DNA from: Flavobacteriales bacterium | Lineage (GTDB): Bacteria > Bacteroidota > Bacteroidia > Flavobacteriales > Flavobacteriaceae | Length of the DNA stretch: 6,969 nucleotides | NCBI GenBank assembly: GCA_002705485.1 | Contig: PAGT01000014.1 | Location: 3,575 to 10,543, forward strand | Direction of reading: 5' to 3' | In this document: one piece after another, positions 1-6,287 of the stretch | How positions within the stretch are numbered: the first letter of the stretch is position 1 | Layout of the letters: the number at the start of each line of letters is the position of its first letter | Made by a program: the position numbers and the translations under genes | The notes under the pieces: generated by a model | The model's input: the letters and a program-made list of their open reading frames with translations, nothing else | Database searches by the model: none | Told to the model about the DNA's origin: nothing

Positions 1-159
1 TGAATTCAACTTGAATTGATCACAATAGTTAATAGATGGAAATTCGTCATTATTTTTCCAGCTTATTTGGTCGTTTGAGATTATTATTTTGCTTTTACTA
101 ATACTTGTGTCACAGCCAACGAATAGAAATAAAACAGTGATGTAAGTAAACAACCTCAT
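1..159 (-). CDS. Probable lipoprotein, 5' part only (runs off the left edge)
   Basis: Read on the minus strand, an ATG at 159-157 opens 53 uninterrupted codons to the window edge, so only the N-terminus is visible. It begins MRLFTYITVLFLFVGC: a short basic start, a hydrophobic stretch and a Cys at residue 16 in a lipobox-like FVGC, the pattern of a signal-peptidase-II lipoprotein that would be exported and lipid-anchored. The -3 residue of the lipobox is Phe, which is less usual than Leu or Val. The mature part is polar and contains a motif-like stretch FPSINYC (residues 40-46). This vaguely resembles the 'FPxFxxC' segment of some flavobacterial small lipoproteins related to TonB C-terminal domains; that is recollection, not a demonstrated match. 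The gene is divergent from the DUF456 gene, with a 55-bp spacer. Function unknown; the lipoprotein call is moderately sure. Confidence 0.6.
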   Translation of the reverse strand, partial: MRLFTYITVLFLFVGCDTSISKSKIIISNDQISWKNNDEFPSINYCDQFKLNS

Positions 160-191
160 AAAAGTTGAATTTACAAAAAATTCACTTTTAT
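158..191. promoter_or_regulatory. Imperfect inverted repeat in the divergent spacer
   Basis: Bases 158-172 can pair with 178-191: fourteen base pairs with one bulged T (165 or 166) and a five-base loop (173-177). The arms read about ATAAAAGTTGAATTT and AATTCACTTTTAT, so most pairs are A-T. The right arm ends seven bases before the candidate -7 box of the DUF456 gene. The left arm overlaps the first two bases of sense of the lipoprotein ATG. It could be an operator for one or both divergent genes, or a hairpin at the 5' end of the lipoprotein mRNA. In such AT-rich DNA, chance remains a real possibility. Confidence 0.35.
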
Positions 192-197
192 ATTTTG

Positions 198-205
198 TAA
201 TTTTG
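198..205 (+). promoter_or_regulatory. Candidate Bacteroidota -7 promoter box for the DUF456 gene
   Basis: TAATTTTG matches the Bacteroidota -7 consensus TAnnTTTG at every defined position. It ends nine bases before the ATG at 215, so transcription would begin only a few bases before the start codon. I see no convincing TTTG-type -33 element at the usual spacing; the best nearby string is the poor TTTAC at 170-174. The position in a divergent spacer favours a promoter, but the box is short and AT-rich. Confidence 0.35.
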
Positions 206-214
206 TGACAATTG

Positions 215-706
215 ATGGATATTTTCTTTGTAATTACCGGAATAATTCTATGTTTTGTAGGAATTATTGGTAGTTTTATTCCTCTAATTCCTGGTCCAAT
301 CACTAGTTTTTCGGGCCTTCTATTTTTGCACCTAACTACCTTTGTCCCATTTGATTTTTATTTTATTATCGGATGTTTCACGATAGCTATTTCGGTATTT
401 ATGTTGGATTTAATTATACCTATAATAGGATTAAAAAAGCTTGGTGGAACAAAAAAAGGATTAATAGGTGCTACAATAGGTCTTTTATTAGGGTTTTTTA
501 TAGGGCCAATTGGACTGATTTCAGGTCCATTCATTGGGGCACTTTCAGGTGAACTTTTAAACAAGAATGGGATAAAAAAATCTATAAAAGCTTCATTAGG
601 GACACTAATAGGCTTTTTGGCGGGAGTAGCAATGAAGTTTTTGGTATCTTTTGTTTTTACAATACTTTTCTTTAAGATATTACTAACTAGTGGAGGGTAT
701 TTTTAA
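215..706 (+). CDS. DUF456 family small integral membrane protein
   Basis: A 163-residue, very hydrophobic protein with about five membrane segments (roughly residues 2-22, 28-42, 48-70, 82-106 and 128-156). It shows the glycine- and proline-rich pattern I associate with DUF456 (PF04306): PLIPGP near 23-28, GGTKKG at 77-82 followed by a glycine-spaced helix, repeated GP pairs at 97-98 and 104-105, and SGEL at 111-114. Length is typical of the family. The family's biochemical role is not established; the protein should lie in the inner membrane. I prefer the ATG at 215 to the TTG directly before it (212-214), since ATG is the stronger start and gives MDIFFV. It is transcribed alone from a divergent spacer and converges on the ppiD-like gene with one base between stop codons. 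No sign of truncation or transfer. Confidence 0.85.
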   Translation: MDIFFVITGIILCFVGIIGSFIPLIPGPITSFSGLLFLHLTTFVPFDFYFIIGCFTIAISVFMLDLIIPIIGLKKLGGTKKGLIGATIGLLLGFFIGPIGLISGPFIGALSGELLNKNGIKKSIKASLGTLIGFLAGVAMKFLVSFVFTILFFKILLTSGGYF

Positions 707-707
707 A

Positions 708-2816
708 TCAATAATAAGTCGATCGATTATCCTCAATTTCCGCAATTTCTTTTAAAGCTACGTATAATGAATTTGTAGACATTGGTCTTTTAGATTGAAG
801 TAATTGATTTTTGTAAGGCTCGTAACTTTCAATTCCCTTTGATATTTCCTTTTTAATAACTCTAATTTTGTAGACACCGTTTTCACCAACTATAAAGTCA
901 GACACTTCGTTTTCTCCTAGACCAAAAGCATACCCAACAACAAGAGGTTCAATACCTGCGTTAGTTACTGTAGCACTTTTTTGGTTCAGTGCTAAAGCCT
1001 TATTTATCTCAATTTCGTTGTAACTTGCTAAATCTTCAAAGGATTTAATTTCAGTGTTTTCTTTGATAATCATTTTTGCTTTTTGCAAATTTCTGACCTT
1101 AGGAACCGCCGTAAACTTAACATCTTCAATTGTAGCTAGCCCTTCATTTTTCATACCAGTTACTTTAGCAATGATGTACCCTCCAGCGGACAAGTCAAAC
1201 CGTTTGTAAGAATCAATTTTAGTTTCTTCTGAAAATAACCATTGAATTAATCTTCTTTGATTTGGGAGACCAGGAAGGTTCTCATCAAGAACTTTTATCG
1301 AGTTTACAGTCTTAACATCATACTCATTTTCTTCGGAAAGTGTGTCAAAGTCAGCTCCTTTTGATAAACCTATTTCAAATTTAGTAGCGGAATTAAATAC
1401 TTTGTCACTAGTTCTTTCTGAAGGTAAATTTTTAATTGCTATTGAAGCTAACAAAACAAGATCTTCTTTTGCAACAACATTTATAACATGAAAACCAAAA
1501 TCAGTTTCAACCATTCCAATTGTTCCTACTCTTTTTGAAAAAATGAAGTCATTGAAAGGTTTGACCATTGCACCGTCTTGAACAAACCCAAGATCCCCAC
1601 CAACAGATTTTGATGGTCCATCAGAATATTCAGATGCAATAGAGGAAAATGAACTCGGATTCTTTTTTACTAGACCTAGAATCCGAATTGCTTCGTTTTT
1701 TGCTTCATTTTTTGATCGCGAAATTTGTGGTGAAGCACTTTGAGAACCTTGATAGGCAATTAAAATATGACTGGCCCTAACATTTCCTCCGTTTTTTCTA
1801 TCAAGCATTCTGGATATTTTGAAATAATCTCCGTCAATGTATGGACCATATGTTTGATTAATGTCCAGATTGAAAAGAATATTTGCATCATCCAAAGGAA
1901 GATTACCCTTGGGAACATAAATTGAATCAAATGGAATCTCTGAATTATCATTTATAAATTCAGTTAAGTTTTTAGAACTACTTAAACTTGGAATTATTTC
2001 CTCTTGTTTGGAAACAGAATTAAACTCTTTCTTTTCTTTTAACAAATTTTCTAAAACACTTCTCGTATCAGTCTCATCTTGATTAGTGGGTTTTTCATCA
2101 AAAAGAACATACTTAATATTTCTCGAGGATTCTATTTGGTAATCAGATTGGTTTTCGTTAATATACTTTTCAATTTCAGACTTCTTTAATTTTACTAAAC
2201 TATCTTCGATTGAAGAATATGGAATTTGAATGTATTCGATATCAACCTTATCGTTTTGGGTAAAATATTCAAATTGAGCATCTTTAAATGAAAAATTTAT
2301 TCCTGATTTGATTAAATCAAAATAAATTTTTTCATTTGACTGGTTTTCAAAAATTAATTCTTGATTTTTCCATTGTTCATAAGCTACAGTATTTGTTGTT
2401 TTTAATTCAATAACAAAGTCAATGAATTTATTTACATCAAAGTTCCCAATATCATTTAAAAATCTAGGATCAGAGCTGAATGATGGATTTTCTGAAATTA
2501 AACTTTCTAAATGATCTTTGCCAGAACTAATTCCACTTAATTTGAATTGATCACTCAGTATTAGGCTTCTTACCTTTTGATCCCAAACTGAATTTACTGC
2601 GTTAAGACCAGAAAGATTGTAATTTGTTTGTAAAAAATCTACTTGATCCCTAAAATCTTCAATGGAAAGATCTTCATCGTTGACTACACCAACAGGAGAT
2701 TGTGCTACATAACCTTTACCATCAAATACACCCGAAATTACAAAAGCAAATAAAGCCATCCCTATGACAGTAATCAATACTACAGAATTCTTTCTTAAAC
2801 TACCTAGAATTGCCAT
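708..2816 (-). CDS. ppiD: PpiD-like membrane-anchored periplasmic peptidyl-prolyl isomerase
   Basis: A 702-residue foldase predicted to be anchored in the inner membrane with its bulk in the periplasm, where such proteins assist folding of secreted and outer-membrane proteins by prolyl isomerisation and chaperoning. Order of parts: a basic N-terminus (LRKN), one transmembrane helix at about 11-30, a SurA_N/PpiD-type chaperone region to about 170, a linker, a parvulin (PpiC) domain at about 345-448, and a long C-terminal region. The parvulin signature is clear: ASHIL (348-352, His350), SDGPS (398-402), GGDLGF (406-411), GAMVKPF (415-421) and FGFH (440-443, His443). Length fits flavobacterial PpiD homologues. 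The ATG at 2816 gives the typical MAILGSLRKN start. It is the last gene of the minus-strand array, 59 bp after the CNNM gene. The alternative name, SurA-like isomerase, differs mainly by the membrane anchor seen here. Confidence 0.9.
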   Translation of the reverse strand: MAILGSLRKNSVVLITVIGMALFAFVISGVFDGKGYVAQSPVGVVNDEDLSIEDFRDQVDFLQTNYNLSGLNAVNSVWDQKVRSLILSDQFKLSGISSGKDHLESLISENPSFSSDPRFLNDIGNFDVNKFIDFVIELKTTNTVAYEQWKNQELIFENQSNEKIYFDLIKSGINFSFKDAQFEYFTQNDKVDIEYIQIPYSSIEDSLVKLKKSEIEKYINENQSDYQIESSRNIKYVLFDEKPTNQDETDTRSVLENLLKEKKEFNSVSKQEEIIPSLSSSKNLTEFINDNSEIPFDSIYVPKGNLPLDDANILFNLDINQTYGPYIDGDYFKISRMLDRKNGGNVRASHILIAYQGSQSASPQISRSKNEAKNEAIRILGLVKKNPSSFSSIASEYSDGPSKSVGGDLGFVQDGAMVKPFNDFIFSKRVGTIGMVETDFGFHVINVVAKEDLVLLASIAIKNLPSERTSDKVFNSATKFEIGLSKGADFDTLSEENEYDVKTVNSIKVLDENLPGLPNQRRLIQWLFSEETKIDSYKRFDLSAGGYIIAKVTGMKNEGLATIEDVKFTAVPKVRNLQKAKMIIKENTEIKSFEDLASYNEIEINKALALNQKSATVTNAGIEPLVVGYAFGLGENEVSDFIVGENGVYKIRVIKKEISKGIESYEPYKNQLLQSKRPMSTNSLYVALKEIAEIEDNRSTYY

Positions 2817-2875
2817 GTTAAAATTTTTGAAAAACGAAAATACAATATAGATTTCAATAAAAAAAAGGTAATAGT

Positions 2876-4144
2876 CTAATTTCTAATATTTAAAGACAAT
2901 GTTTCAATTTTAGTTTCAGTGACCTCTTTAACTTCAAATTTCAAAGATTTTATAATTAAGATTTCTCCTTTTTTTGGTATTTCCTGTGTATTGTGTACAA
3001 TATACCCTCCCAAAGTTTCATATTCATCACTTTCAGGTATTTCCAAGTTATATTTATTATTTAAGTAATCAACTTCCAACCTTGCTGATAATAAAAAGTT
3101 TTTTGAATCAATTTGTATTTCGGTAAATTCTGTAACATCATGTTCATCCTCTATTTCTCCAAACAACTCCTCAATCACATCTTCAATTGTGATTATTCCG
3201 GAGGTTCCTCCATATTCATCAATCACTACAGCTATTCCAATTCTCTTTTTGGTTAATATGTTCAGAATATCATTTATTAACATTGTTTCAGGGATAAACT
3301 CAACATTTCTAATTATTGATTTAATATTTTTTGGTTTACTAAACATATCATATAAACTGACATATCCTAAAATATGATCTATATTTTCTCTGTGTATCAA
3401 TACTTTTGATAAACCATTAGATATAAATTTTTGATTAATTTCAGATCTACTGGTGTATCTATCAACTGAGATTAATTCTGCTCTTGGAACCATAACCTCT
3501 CTTGCTCTAACACTAGAAAAACCTAAAGCATTTTGAAAGATTTGTATTTCAGTTTTTTTTTCTTGATCATCTAAATCATTAGATAATTCTTCATTAATGT
3601 AATCCCCAAGTTCATCTTTACTAAAGACAGCACTTAGTTCGTATTGTTTGGTTTTCGTGTATTTATTTAAAACTCTACTGGAAATTCGATCTAAAACAGA
3701 AGATATCGGTCCAAATATCAAGTAAAAGAAATAGGCAGGAATTGATAAATATTTAAATAATCTGTTTGAATATATGTGGAAGAAAACTTTTGGTAAAAAT
3801 TCGGCAGTTACCAATATGACGAACGTAGAAATTAAAGTTTGATAAATTATGTGTTTAAATTCAACAGGAAAAGACTGATCCAGCTCAGGAAATAAATAAC
3901 TTAAAATTAATTTCCCAGAAAAAAGGCCATAAATCACCAATGCAAAATTATTACCTATGAGCATTGTAGCAATAAATTTAGACGGAGACTTTTTGATTTT
4001 AATTAAGAGAGTTGAAAAAACACTTTTTTGTTTTTTTTCAATTTCTAAAAAAATTTTATTTGTAGATACAAAAGCGATTTCCATTCCTGAAAAAAATGCT
4101 GAAAAAAAAATCGCTGTAATAATGATAATTAAATCGATTTGCAC
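2876..4144 (-). CDS. CNNM/CorC (hemolysin C-like) membrane protein with CBS pair
   Basis: A 422-residue inner-membrane protein. Parts in order: a DUF21/CNNM membrane domain (about 1-190) with helices near 1-22, 57-82, 98-120 and 128-150, including FSGMEIAF at 18-25 and TAEFLPK at 113-119; a linker with REVMVPR at 215-221; two CBS domains (about 220-275 and 283-335), the second with the signature EYGGTSG at 310-316 and EDVIEELFGE at 321-330; and a CorC_HlyC C-terminal domain (about 345-420). Relatives are linked to Mg2+ or Co2+ transport or efflux, with CBS domains sensing nucleotides; the older label 'hemolysin' should not be taken literally. GldE of gliding bacteria is a paralogue, but no gldD is seen here. 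The start is GTG at 4144-4142: an in-frame TAA two codons upstream excludes an earlier start, and the next Met (residue 21) would remove the first helix. The GTG overlaps the previous stop (TAGTG). Confidence 0.93.
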   Translation of the reverse strand: MQIDLIIIITAIFFSAFFSGMEIAFVSTNKIFLEIEKKQKSVFSTLLIKIKKSPSKFIATMLIGNNFALVIYGLFSGKLILSYLFPELDQSFPVEFKHIIYQTLISTFVILVTAEFLPKVFFHIYSNRLFKYLSIPAYFFYLIFGPISSVLDRISSRVLNKYTKTKQYELSAVFSKDELGDYINEELSNDLDDQEKKTEIQIFQNALGFSSVRAREVMVPRAELISVDRYTSRSEINQKFISNGLSKVLIHRENIDHILGYVSLYDMFSKPKNIKSIIRNVEFIPETMLINDILNILTKKRIGIAVVIDEYGGTSGIITIEDVIEELFGEIEDEHDVTEFTEIQIDSKNFLLSARLEVDYLNNKYNLEIPESDEYETLGGYIVHNTQEIPKKGEILIIKSLKFEVKEVTETKIETLSLNIRN

Positions 4145-4335
4145 TATTTATTATTTCTTTTTTCAAATTTTTTTCTAAAATATCTTCTAAAAAAAAACAT
4201 GAATAGTGAAACAATAGCAAAAATTAATAGAATATTTTTTCTTTGGGTATCGTCATCGGAACCAAAAAAGTATTCATAACTAGAAATAAAAAAAATAACT
4301 AGGTATACTTTTTCAAATATTTTTCTAATTTTCAT
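4144..4335 (-). CDS. Small two-helix membrane protein, uncharacterised
   Basis: A 63-residue protein with two hydrophobic segments (about 9-24 and 34-50) separated by an acidic loop (GSDDDT, 25-30) and a strongly basic tail (RRYFRKKFEKR, 50-60). The charge pattern predicts a hairpin with both ends in the cytoplasm and the acidic turn in the periplasm. Although short, it looks real. Its ATG lies inside the end of lptC (11-nt overlap), its TAG shares a base with the GTG of the CNNM gene, and codons run smoothly between two well-supported genes. I recall similar short proteins ending in FMFFFRR-like sequences between lptC and a hemolysin-like gene in other flavobacteria, but cannot confirm this here. 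It could be an accessory subunit of the CNNM protein or of the Lpt system. Function unknown. Confidence 0.75.
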   Translation of the reverse strand: MKIRKIFEKVYLVIFFISSYEYFFGSDDDTQRKNILLIFAIVSLFMFFFRRYFRKKFEKRNNK

Positions 4336-4864
4336 TTTCTTCTACAGTTAAGTTACCATCAAGTTTGCCCGTATTAAAAATTGTAAACTGTCTGTTTGCA
4401 TCAAGTCTTTTAGCCTTTATATCATAGTCATCATTTTTAAAAGTAAAATTATGTTCTGTAAAAAGCCATTCTTGCTCAGGATCCCAAAATAACTGAGATG
4501 TTTTTAGGACTGAGCCATCACTCAGTTCAATAAGAACGTTTCCAATCAAATCAACGATATTGGTTTTATTATAAGTAACAGCGTAGTTGGAGCTTACAAA
4601 AGTTTCGTTTTTATTAGCATCAAAAAAAGTGATTTTGACCCCATTTGGAAACTCAGAGAAAGGAAATTTTAAATTGGTGAAATCTTTGTTTAATGGTGAT
4701 TTTAAAATTGCTTTTACATTTGCTGAATCAGTATATACAAGATTAATATTCTCAGCTATTCCAACTGGCAAATCATTAATGTTATTAATTTCTTTTATTT
4801 CGACAAAGTCGTTGTTGCATGAGACAACAAACAATGTAAAAAATGAAAGTAGAATTTTATTCAT
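4325..4864 (-). CDS. lptC: LptC, LPS export protein (lipoprotein form)
   Basis: A 179-residue protein matching the Bacteroidota form of LptC, the component that receives LPS from the LptB2FG transporter and passes it to the periplasmic bridge. The N-terminus MNKILLSFFTLFVVSC is a lipoprotein signal with Cys16 in the lipobox VVSC, rather than the uncleaved helix of E. coli LptC. The rest is beta-strand rich, as expected for the OstA/LptC jelly-roll fold, with characteristic stretches FPNGVKITFFD (72-82), SSNYAVTYNKT (91-101), GNVLIELSDG (108-117) and LFWDPEQEWLFTE (125-137). Length is close to the family norm. Its ATG overlaps the TPR gene's stop by one base (TAATG), and its own end overlaps the small downstream gene by 11 bases, implying translational coupling. 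I see no other lpt gene in the window. The family call is strong; the lipid anchor is inferred from the N-terminus. Confidence 0.88.
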   Translation of the reverse strand: MNKILLSFFTLFVVSCNNDFVEIKEINNINDLPVGIAENINLVYTDSANVKAILKSPLNKDFTNLKFPFSEFPNGVKITFFDANKNETFVSSNYAVTYNKTNIVDLIGNVLIELSDGSVLKTSQLFWDPEQEWLFTEHNFTFKNDDYDIKAKRLDANRQFTIFNTGKLDGNLTVEENEN

Positions 4865-6255
4865 TATTGCAAATTAGGAACGGAAATACTTTTCCCAATC
4901 CAACATCCAATGGATATATTTTCACCTGCTCTTCCTTCAGTAAAAATATCTGTTTTGGATGGCGCTCTGCCTTCATAACTTACAGCAGTTCTGTTTGCAG
5001 TTTTTCTAATAGATGCATCGACTGATGCGGCTCTTCTGGCTTCTTTGGCAGCAAGCCAATATACAGCTCTTTTATCAAACTGAGAGTTTCCGCAATTATT
5101 TGCGCTAGAAGCATATAAATTCGCTATTAATAAATAAGCACTCCCAAGAGATGGTTGAAATTTTAGAGCTCTATTGGCATAATTTCTTGATTGACTAAAC
5201 TGATTGGATTTTTTGAACTTTAAAGCAATTTTGTACAAAGTTTTTGCTTTTTTCAAATTATCAGTTTCAAGCTCAATTGATTCATTATAAAATTTGATAG
5301 CAGTTTGGCTGTTACCTTTCTTGTCATTCAACAACCCTAAATAGTACGCTGAGTTGGCAGAGGGATTTAAGTCATGTAATGCCTCAACTAGCTCAACAAA
5401 AAGAGGATCGTCCGAACATTCTTTACTATCCATCCTACTAGCTGCTCTGTTTAGCCAAACCGGATCACTTTTAAAATTATCAAAACTTTTTCTATAGAGT
5501 GGTATTAGGTTTTCACATGTAGATTCTTTGGCAATGATCGCATTAAGATTATTTAAGTAAGTTGAACAGGCTATCATATTTACCTCGTAGACTCTTTTAT
5601 TTTTAGTTTCTCTGTTGGACAATGGGTCATCGTTTGCAACTTTATTTAATAGTAAATCTAGCTTCTTTGTGTAAGAATCCATTTCAAACTCAAATTTTTC
5701 AACAAGTTCTTCATATTTATTAAAAAGTTCCTCCAAAGAAATATCGGAACCTTCTTCTTTATAAAGACTAAAATAAACCTTAAAATAATTGTATAAACCC
5801 TTAGGAGACGTAAAACTATTTTTATCTTTCTTGAATGCCTGATCAAATACTTCATAAACCTCACGATTTTTAGCGAGTTTATAATCTACCAAAGATTGTC
5901 CCTTAACAGCTAAAATCTTTCCAACTTGACTTCTACCAGATTTAGTCTTTGGAAAATATTTAAGCCACTCATCATATAGGCTTATAAGGTCAGATTGAAA
6001 TTTTACTTTTTTATCACCTTCATTTTTTTTGATAAAATCTTTTAAAATTCTTTCTCCATAAATATAAATTGCTGAATTTAAATCAGGACATTCGCTTTTC
6101 ACTGAAATCCAAGGTTCATAAGCTGAGTCATAATTTTTCACCTTAGCATACTCAGCGAAAATTGAGAGATTTGACATACAGTCATTAACGGGTTTAGAAT
6201 GGACCTTAGAACTAATCGTAATTAAAGCCAAAAAGATAATAAGTACATTTTTCAT
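4864..6255 (-). CDS. Secreted tetratricopeptide-repeat protein
   Basis: A 463-residue exported protein: a signal peptide covers residues 1-20 (hydrophobic core LIIFLALIT, probable cleavage after VHS). The middle is helical. TPR units are clearest at about 300-333 (SAYYLGLLND ... AIKFYNESIELE) and 334-368 (TLYKIALKFKKSNQF ... ANRALKFQPS), with a partial third from 369. The mature protein has seven Cys (26, 56, 230, 247, 280, 388, 451), which could form disulfides in the periplasm. The C-terminal region, from CGNS (388-391) to GCWI (450-453), is not TPR-like. It resembles a tail I remember from other Bacteroidota TPR proteins encoded beside lptC. No enzyme motif is visible; TPRs suggest protein binding. 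The start at 6255 is the only one giving a signal peptide. It is 32 bp after the barrel gene and overlaps lptC by one base, suggesting an envelope-assembly role (inference). Confidence 0.85.
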   Translation of the reverse strand: MKNVLIIFLALITISSKVHSKPVNDCMSNLSIFAEYAKVKNYDSAYEPWISVKSECPDLNSAIYIYGERILKDFIKKNEGDKKVKFQSDLISLYDEWLKYFPKTKSGRSQVGKILAVKGQSLVDYKLAKNREVYEVFDQAFKKDKNSFTSPKGLYNYFKVYFSLYKEEGSDISLEELFNKYEELVEKFEFEMDSYTKKLDLLLNKVANDDPLSNRETKNKRVYEVNMIACSTYLNNLNAIIAKESTCENLIPLYRKSFDNFKSDPVWLNRAASRMDSKECSDDPLFVELVEALHDLNPSANSAYYLGLLNDKKGNSQTAIKFYNESIELETDNLKKAKTLYKIALKFKKSNQFSQSRNYANRALKFQPSLGSAYLLIANLYASSANNCGNSQFDKRAVYWLAAKEARRAASVDASIRKTANRTAVSYEGRAPSKTDIFTEGRAGENISIGCWIGKSISVPNLQ

Positions 6256-6287
6256 ATCAAATAAAAATATTCAAGTCTATAAAAATA

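Noticed and set aside
212..214. TTG as the start codon of the DUF456 gene.
   Set aside because: The next codon is ATG, which is the stronger start, and no ribosome-binding sequence favours the TTG.
11..2554. The same 13 bases, TTGAATTGATCAC, at 11-23 and 2542-2554.
   Set aside because: Both copies lie in coding sequence in the same frame and encode the same DQFK peptide in unrelated proteins. Two copies of a short AT-rich word do not make a repeat family.
2835..2842. Minus-strand TATTTTCG before the ppiD-like gene, close to the TAnnTTTG box.
   Set aside because: One defined position is wrong and there is no -33 element at a proper distance (the nearest TTG is only 12 bases upstream). The 59-bp gap can as well be a read-through operon spacer.
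2861..2868. A run of T on the minus strand just after the CNNM stop, as in an intrinsic terminator.
   Set aside because: No stable GC-containing stem precedes it, and such runs are frequent in this AT-rich sequence.
4587..4877. A plus-strand open frame of 96 codons opposite lptC.
   Set aside because: It lies wholly opposite a well-supported gene, shows no recognisable protein features and is a by-product of the lptC coding sequence.
6256..6287. Two AATATT words in the spacer between the barrel and TPR genes, able to pair as a stem.
   Set aside because: Six A-T pairs that are self-complementary words; too weak to call a terminator or operator.
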